Assembly (NCBI RefSeq): GCF_000238595.1
Contig: NZ_AGTS01000012.1
Location: 1-64,000, forward strand
Length of the DNA: 64,000 nt
Source of the DNA: Acidovorax sp. NO-1
Lineage (GTDB): Bacteria > Pseudomonadota > Gammaproteobacteria > Burkholderiales > Burkholderiaceae_C
Direction of reading: 5' to 3'
The number at the start of each line of letters is the position of its first letter. Position 1 is the stretch's first letter. Positions 39,331 to 48,167 of the stretch are shown in pieces. The translations under genes and the position numbers were made by a program. The notes below the pieces were generated by a model that saw nothing but the letters and a program-made list of their open reading frames with translations, was not told where the DNA came from and made no database searches.

Positions 39331-40719
39331 ATGAGCCCACAGACCTCCCCCTATGCACAGCGCCGCTCCCGCCTGGCTTCCCTGCTCGGTGAAGGCGGCA
39401 TCGCCATCGTCCCCACTGCGCCCGAGCGCCCACGCAACCGCGACTCCGACTTCCTGTACCGCCACGACAGCTACTTTTATTACCTCACCGGTTTTACCGA
39501 GCCTGGCGCCTGCCTGGTGCTCACGCACGACGGACGCAGCACGCTGTTTTGCCAGCCCAAGGATCTGGAACGTGAAATCTGGGACGGCTATCGCCTGGGC
39601 CCGGCCGCTGCGCCCGCCACGTTAGGGGTGGATGCAGCGCATTCGATGGCCGAGATGGATACCTTGCTGCCTCGCCTGCTGGAAAACACCGGCTGCGTCT
39701 GGTACCCGTTCGCCACACACACCGGCCTGGCGGCGCGGGTGGAGGGCTGGCTCAACGTGGTGCGCGGGCGGGTGCGCTATGGCGCGATCTGCCCGGCAGA
39801 ACAGAACGACGTTTGCACGCTGCTCGACGAGATGCGCCTGGTGAAGGACGCCCACGAGCAGGACATCATGCGCCGAGCCAGCGCCATCAGCGCGCAGGCC
39901 CACATCCGCGCCATGCAGCGCTCGGCCCGCATGCTGCGCGCAGGCGAGGATGTGCGCGAATACCACCTGGATGCAGAGCTGCTGTACGCCTTCCGCGAGG
40001 CCGGCTCCCAGTACCCGGCCTACAGCTCCATCGTGGCGGCGGGCGCCAACGCCTGCGTGCTGCACTACCGCGCCGACGCCGCGCCAGTGCGCGACGGCGA
40101 GCTGGTGCTGATCGACGCGGGCTGCGAACTCGATGGCTATGCCAGCGACATCACCCGCACCTTTCCCGCGAACGGAAAATACACCGGGCCCCAGCGCGCG
40201 CTGTACGACCTCGTGCTGGCCAGCCAGGACGCCGCCGTGGCGGCCACCCGGGCAGGGGCACGCTTCACGGACCCGCACGACGCCACCGTGGCCGTGCTGG
40301 CCCAGGGCATGCTGGACCTGGGCTTGCTCGACAAGAACAAGGTGGGCACGGCGCAGGACGTGATCGACAAGCGGGCCTACTTTCAGTTCTACATGCACCG
40401 CACCGGCCACTGGCTGGGCATGGACGTGCACGATTGCGGCAGCTATGTGGAGCCCGGCGAAGTGGGCCAGGTGAGCGAACGCAAGGACCCGTTGTCGGGG
40501 GAGACGATCACCAACCGCCCCAGCCGCATCCTGCGCCCCGGCATGGTGCTGACCATCGAGCCCGGCATCTACGTGCGCCCTGCCGACGGGGTGCCCGAGC
40601 AGTTCCACAACATCGGGATCCGCATTGAGGACGATGCCATCGTGACCGAGTCGGGCTGCGAGCTGATCACGCGCGGTGTACCGGTGAAGGCTGACGAGAT
40701 CGAGGCGCTGATGCGATGA
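39331..40719 (+). CDS. pepP: Xaa-Pro aminopeptidase (aminopeptidase P)
   Basis: 462 residues. N-terminal creatinase-like domain (about 1-170; R-N-R-D-S-D-F-L-Y-R-H-D-S-Y-F-Y-Y-L-T-G-F). The C-terminal pita-bread domain has metal ligands D in V-L-I-D-A-G, D in Y-A-S-D-I-T-R-T-F-P, H in H-R-T-G-H-W-L-G-M-D-V-H, E in L-T-I-E-P-G-I-Y and E in I-R-I-E-D-D. It removes N-terminal residues before proline in the cytosol. Start at ATG 39331, where family similarity begins; a longer frame to 39106 has no family sequence. Overlaps the CAAX-protease gene by four bases (ATGA). Confidence 0.95.
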   Translation: MSPQTSPYAQRRSRLASLLGEGGIAIVPTAPERPRNRDSDFLYRHDSYFYYLTGFTEPGACLVLTHDGRSTLFCQPKDLEREIWDGYRLGPAAAPATLGVDAAHSMAEMDTLLPRLLENTGCVWYPFATHTGLAARVEGWLNVVRGRVRYGAICPAEQNDVCTLLDEMRLVKDAHEQDIMRRASAISAQAHIRAMQRSARMLRAGEDVREYHLDAELLYAFREAGSQYPAYSSIVAAGANACVLHYRADAAPVRDGELVLIDAGCELDGYASDITRTFPANGKYTGPQRALYDLVLASQDAAVAATRAGARFTDPHDATVAVLAQGMLDLGLLDKNKVGTAQDVIDKRAYFQFYMHRTGHWLGMDVHDCGSYVEPGEVGQVSERKDPLSGETITNRPSRILRPGMVLTIEPGIYVRPADGVPEQFHNIGIRIEDDAIVTESGCELITRGVPVKADEIEALMR

Positions 40720-41456
40720 GCCAGCACAGGTGGCGCCTAGGCGCCCTGCTGTGGCTGCTGGGCATGCCGGGTGTGGTGGCTGTGGTGTGGGCGCTTGTGC
40801 CGCCGATGGCGGCCAACCAGGCCTTGCTGCCGCTGCCCCTGTGGGCGATGGTGCTGCTCAGCGGGCTGCAGACCGCCGTGCTGCTGGCCTTGTGCGTCGC
40901 GGCGGGCGTGTGGCTGGCACCCAAGGTAGGCCTGCGGGCCCCCGCTGCAGCGTACTGCGTCGCCGGTGAGCCCATCGGCCCTGCGCTGCGCGCCCAGGCG
41001 ATGCCTGGCGCGCTGGGCGGTGTTGCTGGCGCCGTGTGGCTGTGGACCTTGGCGCTGGTGGCGCCTGCGGCTTTGCAGCCTTCGGACCCCGGGAGCGTGA
41101 TGCCGCTGGTGGTCAAGCTGCTGTACGGGGGTATCACCGAAGAACTGCTGGTTCGCTGGGGCGTGATGACGCTTGTGCTGTGGGCAGGCTGGCGGGTGCT
41201 GCAGCGCGGACAGGGCCGTCCGGGCAATGCGCTGGTGGCAGCGGCGGTGCTGCTCAGTGCCGTACTGTTTGCGCTGGGACATTTGCCGGCCGCACAGGCC
41301 ATGGCCGGGGAACTGACCCCGCCGGTGGTGGCATTCGTGCTGGTGGGCAACAGCGCATTCGGCCTGGTGGCGGGCTGGCTCTATGCGCGCCACGGCCTGG
41401 AGGCCGCCATCATCGCGCACTTGCTGGCGCATCTGCTGTCACACCCCCTGCTCTGA
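40716..41456 (+). CDS. CPBP-family intramembrane protease (CAAX/Abi)
   Basis: 246 residues, seven or eight hydrophobic segments. Motif 1 is Y-G-G-I-T-E-E-L-L-V-R-W-G (about 132-144) with the paired glutamates and arginine; the histidine in A-L-G-H-L-P near 188 and the final H-L-L-A-H-L-L region are motifs 2 and 3. Related enzymes are Rce1 CAAX proteases and bacteriocin self-immunity proteins. The substrate is unknown. Coupled to pepP by a four-base overlap. The pyk promoter begins about 30 bases after its stop. Confidence 0.88.
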   Translation: MSQHRWRLGALLWLLGMPGVVAVVWALVPPMAANQALLPLPLWAMVLLSGLQTAVLLALCVAAGVWLAPKVGLRAPAAAYCVAGEPIGPALRAQAMPGALGGVAGAVWLWTLALVAPAALQPSDPGSVMPLVVKLLYGGITEELLVRWGVMTLVLWAGWRVLQRGQGRPGNALVAAAVLLSAVLFALGHLPAAQAMAGELTPPVVAFVLVGNSAFGLVAGWLYARHGLEAAIIAHLLAHLLSHPLL

Positions 41457-41482
41457 ACGACGGTCGGAGCTGCGCTGACTCC

Positions 41483-41518
41483 CCGGGTAACCCGGTGGTA
41501 ACCGCTTCGTGTGAAAAT
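41483..41518 (+). promoter_or_regulatory. pyk promoter with paired GGTAACC sites
   Basis: GGTAACC at 41486-41492 and again at 41497-41503, 11 bp start to start (one helical turn). The first lies in a CCGGGT-A-ACCCGG dyad (41483-41495). A likely -10 GAAAAT is at 41513-41518, so the sites cover the spacer and -35 area. The sequence CGGTGGTAACCGC (41493-41505) occurs inverted in the fba promoter. Confidence 0.6.
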
Positions 41519-41556
41519 TGAAACTCGATTACATCCCCAGAAGAAAGAGACAGACC

Positions 41557-42993
41557 ATGCCAACCCGCCGCGCCACCAAGATTGTTGCCACCCTGGGCCC
41601 CGCCTCCAGCGACCCGGCACTGCTGGAGGCGATGATCCGTGCGGGGGTGAACGTGGTGCGCCTGAACTTCAGCCACGGCAAGGCGCAGGACCACATTGAC
41701 CGCGCTGCCACGGTGCGCGCAGCCGCCCAGCGCGCGGGCCGCGAGGTGGCCATCATGGCCGACCTGCAGGGCCCCAAGATCCGCGTGGGCAAGTTTGCCG
41801 AGGGGAAGGTTCTGCTGGAGTCGGGCGCCCAGTTTGTGCTGGATGCATCACGCACCGAGCTGGGCGACATCCATGGCGTGGGGCTTGATTACAAGGAGCT
41901 GCCGCGTGACGTGAAGGCAGGCGACCTGCTGCTGCTCAACGACGGCCTCATCGTGCTCACCGTGGATGCCGTGCGCGGCGAAGAGGTGCACACCACCGTC
42001 AAGGTGGGTGGTGAGCTGTCGAACAACAAGGGCATCAACAAAAAGGGTGGCGGCCTCACGGCACCGGCCCTCACGGCCAAGGACATGGAAGACATCCGCA
42101 CGGCCATGAGCTTCCAGGCCGACTATGTGGCGGTGAGCTTTCCCAAGAACGCTACCGATATGGAAATGGCGCGCCAGCTGTGCAATGTGGCGGCCTCCGA
42201 GTACCGCCACAAGCCCGGCCTGATCGCAAAGATCGAACGCGCCGAAGCCATACCGCACCTCGAAGCCATCCTGCGCGTGAGCGACGGGATCATGGTGGCG
42301 CGTGGCGACCTGGCGGTGGAGGTGGGCAACGCGGCCGTGCCCGCGCTGCAAAAGAAGATGATCCGCATGGCGCGCGAGCTGGACAAGGTCGTGATTACCG
42401 CCACGCAGATGATGGAGAGCATGATCACCAACCCTGTGCCGACGCGCGCTGAGGTGAGTGACGTGGCCAATGCCGTGCTGGACGGCACCGACGCCGTGAT
42501 GCTGAGCGCCGAGACGGCCGCAGGCCGCTACCCGCTCGAAACCGTGGAAGAGATGGCCACCATCTGCGCGGCTGCGGAAGCGGCGGAAGACCACCAGCTC
42601 GATGCCGACTTCACCGGCCAGACCTTTGGCCGCATCGACCAGTCGATTGCCATGGGGGCGCTGTTCACGGCCCACCATCTGGGCGCCAAGGCCATCGTGG
42701 CGATGACCGACAGCGGCGCCACGGCGCTATGGATGAGCCGGCACAGCATCAGCATCCCCATTTATGCGTTGACCCCCAAGGTCGCCACCCAGCGCAAGAT
42801 GGCCATGTACCGCAACGTACGTCCTTTGCTCATGGATACCAGCGCAGACCGCGACACCGCGCTGGAACAGGCGGAGCGCCACTTGAAAAACCGCAACATC
42901 GTCCAAAAGGGCGACGTCTACGCCATCACCTGCGGGGAACCCATGGGCGCCCCGGGCGGGACCAACATGCTCAAGATCTGCGTGGCGGGCTGA
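41557..42993 (+). CDS. pyk: Pyruvate kinase
   Basis: 478 residues. N-terminal T-K-I-V-A-T-L-G-P-A-S-S and R-L-N-F-S-H-G, the active-site K-I-E-R-A-E-A-I (about 222) with M-V-A-R-G-D-L-A-V-E-V, then T-Q-M-M-E-S-M and M-L-S-A-E-T-A-A-G. The C-terminal allosteric domain is present. It converts phosphoenolpyruvate and ADP to pyruvate and ATP. An A/G-rich AAGAAAGAGA serves as ribosome site before ATG 41557. The promoter has the double GGTAACC element also seen at fba, implying co-regulation. Confidence 0.97.
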   Translation: MPTRRATKIVATLGPASSDPALLEAMIRAGVNVVRLNFSHGKAQDHIDRAATVRAAAQRAGREVAIMADLQGPKIRVGKFAEGKVLLESGAQFVLDASRTELGDIHGVGLDYKELPRDVKAGDLLLLNDGLIVLTVDAVRGEEVHTTVKVGGELSNNKGINKKGGGLTAPALTAKDMEDIRTAMSFQADYVAVSFPKNATDMEMARQLCNVAASEYRHKPGLIAKIERAEAIPHLEAILRVSDGIMVARGDLAVEVGNAAVPALQKKMIRMARELDKVVITATQMMESMITNPVPTRAEVSDVANAVLDGTDAVMLSAETAAGRYPLETVEEMATICAAAEAAEDHQLDADFTGQTFGRIDQSIAMGALFTAHHLGAKAIVAMTDSGATALWMSRHSISIPIYALTPKVATQRKMAMYRNVRPLLMDTSADRDTALEQAERHLKNRNIVQKGDVYAITCGEPMGAPGGTNMLKICVAG

Positions 42994-43023
42994 GCTGCAG
43001 GGCAGAGCGCCTACCGAACACCA

Positions 43024-43758
43024 CTAGGGGCAAGCGGTGGGCGTGTTGGTGCTGGCGAAATGCGGAAAGCGTGGGCGCAATGCGGTGGCCGCCAGGTCGC
43101 AGAGCCAGCCGGTGGTCCAGCACAGCCAGCCTGTCCATAGCGTGTGGCTCATGAAATGCGCGCCGCGCACCTGCTGGGCGGCACCCAATACAAACCCCGC
43201 CAGCAACGCGCCCGCCAGCCACCAGCGCGCGGGCGTAGGCGCCTTGTGGCGCAATGCAAAGTAGCCGCCCAGAAAAGCGAATCCGGCCGATGCATGGCCC
43301 GCCGGGAAGCAGCGCCCGCTGCCGCCGTCGAGCACGCCCAGCGCCCAGTGCGACACGTGGCGTGCCACGCCGCCAAACTGCGCCAGGTCCCAGGGACAAC
43401 TGGTGGCGCTGAGGTTTTTGGTGATACTGACCACGGCCAGCGAGAGCAGGGCGCTTACGGCCATCTGCAGGCGTTCACTGGCGTCCAGCTTTTGCAGGAA
43501 GCCACGTGGCCACCACACGCTCAAGGCCAGCAGCAGCACCAGCAGCCATCCCACGCGGCGGGCGCCTTCATGCAGCACCTGCACAAAAAACCATTGGTCC
43601 CGCATTGGAAATCCGTCAGACGAGCCGAACACCTGGGCCAATGCCAGGTCTTGCCCTGCGGCATCCCACGCCACCACACAGACCAGGGCGCCCAAGGTCC
43701 AGAACAGCAACTTGTGCCGATGTGGCGGGGAGGATGGGGTGAGTGGCGAACGCTGCAT
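43024..43758 (-). CDS. PAP2-family membrane phosphatase
   Basis: 244 residues, about six membrane segments. Phosphatase motifs are present in loose form: K-N-L-S-A-T-S-C-P-W-D-L (about 114), C-F-P-A-G-H-A-S-A-G-F (about 152, usual P-S-G-H), and V-R-G-A-H-F-M-S-H-T-L-W (about 196). Related proteins remove phosphate from undecaprenyl or phosphatidylglycerol phosphates or from lipid A. Start at ATG 43758; a GTG eight codons upstream is possible. Divergent from the two-component regulator, 94 bases between starts, a frequent arrangement when the regulator controls envelope lipid phosphatases. Confidence 0.87.
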   Translation of the reverse strand: MQRSPLTPSSPPHRHKLLFWTLGALVCVVAWDAAGQDLALAQVFGSSDGFPMRDQWFFVQVLHEGARRVGWLLVLLLALSVWWPRGFLQKLDASERLQMAVSALLSLAVVSITKNLSATSCPWDLAQFGGVARHVSHWALGVLDGGSGRCFPAGHASAGFAFLGGYFALRHKAPTPARWWLAGALLAGFVLGAAQQVRGAHFMSHTLWTGWLCWTTGWLCDLAATALRPRFPHFASTNTPTACP

Positions 43759-43852
43759 GCACCGGAAGTTAGACGGCCGCACTTAACACCGCCTTAAAAC
43801 CACGTTCTGCCCCTGTTCCCGTGCGGTCCGGACGGGCTGCGACAATGCCTGC

Positions 43853-44557
43853 ATGCGAATACTCGTGGTCGAAGACGATGCGGGCATAGCCAGTGGCCTG
43901 CGCAGCAACCTGCAGCAGCGCGGCTATGCGGTGGATGTCAGTGACGGCGTCGCCAGCGCCTGGAGCGCCCTGCGTGCCGAACGTTTTGACGCCGTGCTGC
44001 TGGACCTGGGGCTGGTGGACGGTGACGGCAGCGAACTGCTCAGGCGCCTGCGCCTGAGCCCGCCCGCCACCGGGGCCGCGTCGCCCGCCTTGCCGGACCC
44101 CGCTACGCCCGTGCTCATCGTCACGGCACGCGACCAGGTGCACCAGCGCATTGCCGGGCTGGACCAGGGCGCCGACGACTACCTGACCAAACCGTTTGAT
44201 GTGGATGAGCTCGACGCACGCCTGCGGGCGCTGCTGCGGCGCGCGGCGGGGCGGGCGTCGCCCACCATCCGCCTGGGCGATATCGAGCTGGACCCCGCGA
44301 CCCGCACGGTACGCCAGCAAGGCAAACCCGTGGAGGTGTCGCCGCGCGAGTTTTCGGTGCTGCTGGTACTGCTGGAGGCGCGTGGCCGGGTGCTGTCGCG
44401 CCAGCAGATCGAGGAGCGCCTGTACAGCTGGGATGCCGCGGTGGAGAGCAACGCGGTCGAGGTCCACATCCACCACCTGCGCCGCAAGCTGGGCAGTGCA
44501 TGCATCCAGACCATGCGCGGGGTGGGTTACTTCATGCCGCAGGAGAAGCACGCGTGA
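43853..44557 (+). CDS. OmpR/PhoB-family response regulator
   Basis: 234 residues. Receiver domain (about 1-125) with E8-D9-D-type acidic pocket, phospho-acceptor D51 in V-L-L-D-L-G-L and K in L-T-K-P-F-D. A proline/alanine-rich insert of about 18 residues lies between beta-4 and alpha-3. Winged-helix DNA-binding domain about 140-230 (V-S-P-R-E-F-S-V-L-L-V-L-L, R-Q-Q-I-E-E-R-L-Y-S-W). QseB/TctD-like. Its TGA overlaps the kinase GTG start by four bases, so they form one operon. The neighbouring PAP2 phosphatase is a plausible target. Confidence 0.92.
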   Translation: MRILVVEDDAGIASGLRSNLQQRGYAVDVSDGVASAWSALRAERFDAVLLDLGLVDGDGSELLRRLRLSPPATGAASPALPDPATPVLIVTARDQVHQRIAGLDQGADDYLTKPFDVDELDARLRALLRRAAGRASPTIRLGDIELDPATRTVRQQGKPVEVSPREFSVLLVLLEARGRVLSRQQIEERLYSWDAAVESNAVEVHIHHLRRKLGSACIQTMRGVGYFMPQEKHA

Positions 44558-45945
44558 ACGCGCCTGCCGGCCGTCGCCCGGCGCCGGGGCGCCGCCCATC
44601 GCTCACCCGGCAGCTGCTGCTGTGGTCGCTGGGCGCGCTGGCCATGGTCTGGGGCAGCTTCGTTTTCATCGGCTACCAGACCGGTGTGCATGAGGCCGAT
44701 GAGCTGACCGACGGGCACCTGGCCAGCGTGGCCGCGCTGCTGCTCAACCTGCGGGCGACCGAGGCCATGGAGGGCCCAAAACGCACCGAGCGCAGCCCCA
44801 TGCCCTGGCTCAAGTCGCACGACTACCAGCAGACCATCAGCGTGGTGCAGTGGGATGCGCAGGGGCGGATGCTTTCCATCACGGGCTCGGTGCCCGAGCC
44901 GCCTTTCAGCGACGCCGAAGGGTTTGCCAACCTGACGCTCGGTCCTGACAAGGTGGTCTGGCGCAGTTTCTCGCAATGGGATGCCGCGCGTACCCGCAAG
45001 ATCATCGTGATGGTGGAGCTGCGCGAGCGGGACGAGCTGGCGGATGACATTGCCGGGCAACTCATCGAGCCCGGTCTGTGGTTGCTGCCCGTGGTGTCCC
45101 TGGCCCTGGGGTTGGCACTCTGGCGCGGCTTGCGGCCGTTGTATGCGCTGTCGGCCGATGTGGCGGCGCTGGACCCGGCCAGTGCCCAGCGCCTGGCCTC
45201 GCGCCATGCCTGGAGCGAGTTCGAGTCGGTGGTGGCGTCGATCAACACCTTGCTGGACCGCCAGCAGGTCGCCATGGTGCGTGAGCGCCGCCTGGCCAAT
45301 GAAGTGGCCCACGAACTGCGCACGCCGCTGTCCTCCATCACCCTGCAGGCCAGTGCCCTGGCGGGGGAACTGACGGAAGATGCCCGGGCCCAGGCCCTGG
45401 CGCGCATCGGCCAGGATGCCCTGCGCGCAGGCCATGTGCTCAACCAGCTGCTGGCCCTGGCCCGCGCCAGCCGGGCTGAGCTGCACGAAGCCAAGGCGCC
45501 CGCGGACCTGAGCGCGCTGGCGCGGTCGGTGTGCGCCGACTATGCCCAGGCGGCATGGAAACGGGGCGACGACCTGGCCCTGTCAGCCCCGCCCGCGCTC
45601 ACCGTGCACGGCCATGCGGTGCTGCTGGACATTGCGCTGCGCAATCTGGTGGAAAACGCGCTCAAGCACACGCCCGACGGCACCCAGATCGCGGTCCAGC
45701 TGGGCTCCGCCACCGACGGTGGCGCGTGGCTCCAAGTGTGTGACGACGGGGCTCGCCAACAGGCGGGTGGCACGGCCGGCCGCACGGCAGTGGTGCCGGT
45801 GGACAGCCTGCATCTGGGGCATGAAATCCTGCGTCGCGTGGCGGATATTCACGGGGGGCACTTTGGTGCAGTCCCTGCGCCTGCGCCCTTTACCACCTGC
45901 TACCGGCTGGATTTGCCCGGGCACCCAGCGCCCCACGCCGGTTAA
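44554..45945 (+). CDS. Sensor histidine kinase with degenerate ATP-binding motifs
   Basis: 463 residues. Two membrane helices (about 20-42 and 170-190) frame a periplasmic sensor domain; phospho-accepting H253 is in E-V-A-H-E-L-R-T-P-L. N-box L-R-N-L-V-E-N-A-L-K-H is intact. The G1 box reads D-D-G-A-R-Q-Q-A-G-G instead of D-x-G-x-G, and the G2 region reads H-L-G-H-E-I-L-R-R-V-A-D-I-H-G-G instead of G-L-G-L-x-I, so kinase activity may be weak or lost. GTG start at 44554 overlaps the regulator stop; the upstream ATG at 44500 lies inside the regulator. The 3' end contains the fba promoter. Confidence 0.88.
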   Translation: MNAPAGRRPAPGRRPSLTRQLLLWSLGALAMVWGSFVFIGYQTGVHEADELTDGHLASVAALLLNLRATEAMEGPKRTERSPMPWLKSHDYQQTISVVQWDAQGRMLSITGSVPEPPFSDAEGFANLTLGPDKVVWRSFSQWDAARTRKIIVMVELRERDELADDIAGQLIEPGLWLLPVVSLALGLALWRGLRPLYALSADVAALDPASAQRLASRHAWSEFESVVASINTLLDRQQVAMVRERRLANEVAHELRTPLSSITLQASALAGELTEDARAQALARIGQDALRAGHVLNQLLALARASRAELHEAKAPADLSALARSVCADYAQAAWKRGDDLALSAPPALTVHGHAVLLDIALRNLVENALKHTPDGTQIAVQLGSATDGGAWLQVCDDGARQQAGGTAGRTAVVPVDSLHLGHEILRRVADIHGGHFGAVPAPAPFTTCYRLDLPGHPAPHAG

Positions 45946-45970
45946 AATTGCCGGTTACCAAGCGGTTACC
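45943..45970 (+). promoter_or_regulatory. fba promoter with paired GGTTACC sites
   Basis: TAAAAT (45943-45948) overlaps the kinase stop codon and is a good -10. GGTTACC follows at 45953-45959 and 45964-45970, again 11 bp apart; this is the complement of the pyk GGTAACC pair. Here the sites cover the transcription start, a repressor-like position. Confidence 0.6.
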
Positions 45971-46027
45971 ACCGCATTGCGAGGCGTCCGGCGCCTCCCC
46001 CATCAACCCTGAACGGACACCACGACC

Positions 46028-47092
<1,065 letters not shown>

Positions 47093-47115
47093 TCACTGCG
47101 GCAGCGTCCCGTCAG

Positions 47116-47148
47116 GCCTGGTTGCTCTCAGCGACCAGGCTTTTTTTT
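47116..47148 (+). terminator. Intrinsic terminator of fba
   Basis: GCCTGGTTGC (47116-47125) pairs with GCGACCAGGC (47131-47140) over ten pairs (one G-U), five-base loop, followed by eight T (47141-47148), 24 bases after the fba stop. Confidence 0.93.
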
Positions 47149-47377
47149 GCCTGGGCAGCAGGCCCGCTGGGGAGTTCCCTCTACATCAGACAAAGGCGAC
47201 AGCCATAAGAGTTTCTTCATGTAAGCTCGCGGTCAGCTTGTGCCGGGGCTCGCATCATGGGGCCGTGCAAGGCCTGCGCTGAACTGGTGACAGGGTTGGA
47301 CACATTGCACGGTATTTCGAAATGCCTGGCATGAACGCCATGGGATGATTGACGCGAATCTGCATAAACCTATCTCT

Positions 47378-48103
47378 ATGACCTTGATGATTTCGAAATT
47401 CTGGCGGGTGATGTCCCTCGCGATGGCGGCTCTCACGGTTGCGTGTGCACCGCTGAGCGTTCCGCCCAAGGAAGAATATCCGGTGGGCCGCGCTCGTCTT
47501 GCTTTGCCACCGGGTGCATGGCAGGACCTGGGTACTTCCAACGAGTCCGTGACGGGCCCGGGCGGTGCCAGCATGGGGCTGCAAACCCGCGCTGTGGGGC
47601 TGCGTGGTGCGCAGGGCGATTGGCAGGCCGTGTTGCGCGTGCAGACCAACCGCACCAAGGACCTTCTCGGATCGCCGGCCGGGGTGGGCCATTGCCCTCC
47701 CCAGCAGGATGTCACCGTGGAAGATGCCACCGCCGGCAGCCCGGTGCGCGCGGATTGTCTGCGCCTCAAGCGGTGGGGCAGCAGCGCGCAATGGCTGGAA
47801 AAGAACCGGCCAGACCTCGTGGAGTGGCTGCGCAGCCACCAGATCGCGCTCAACGTTCCGTACTCCCATGTGAATTACCGTTACGTCACGGAAGCGGGCG
47901 TCTGGGTGACCGTGGATGCGCTGGTGGACCAGCGGTTGCTGCGCCCCAAAACCCGCAACAACGAAGAGTTTCTGGTTGCCGGGCGGCCTGCGTTGCAATG
48001 GGGGCAGGACCTGGCCCACGCTGCGCGCATGAGCGTCGGAATGATGGACGGCTATCTCGCCATTCCGCCGTTCCCGTTCCCTGCACCCGATTCCAGTCCT
48101 TGA
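47378..48103 (+). CDS. Hypothetical lipoprotein
   Basis: 241 residues from ATG 47378. Signal peptide with lipobox L-T-V-A-C (Cys about 23), then P-L-S-V-P-P-K-E-E-Y-P-V-G-R. Two more cysteines (in H-C-P-P-Q and D-C-L-R-L) may form a disulphide. No known domain. The start is uncertain: ATG 47345, 47378 and 47411 are all in frame and none has a clear ribosome site; 47378 gives a good positively charged signal start. Two copies of the palindrome ATTTCGAAAT lie at 47314 and 47390 in and just before the start region. pntA follows 64 bases downstream. Confidence 0.72.
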   Translation: MTLMISKFWRVMSLAMAALTVACAPLSVPPKEEYPVGRARLALPPGAWQDLGTSNESVTGPGGASMGLQTRAVGLRGAQGDWQAVLRVQTNRTKDLLGSPAGVGHCPPQQDVTVEDATAGSPVRADCLRLKRWGSSAQWLEKNRPDLVEWLRSHQIALNVPYSHVNYRYVTEAGVWVTVDALVDQRLLRPKTRNNEEFLVAGRPALQWGQDLAHAARMSVGMMDGYLAIPPFPFPAPDSSP

Positions 48104-48167
48104 GGCACGCCACTCCCCATGGCCTGGCGGCCTTGCACAACGATTTCAAAACTCGAGGAGACCTCTG

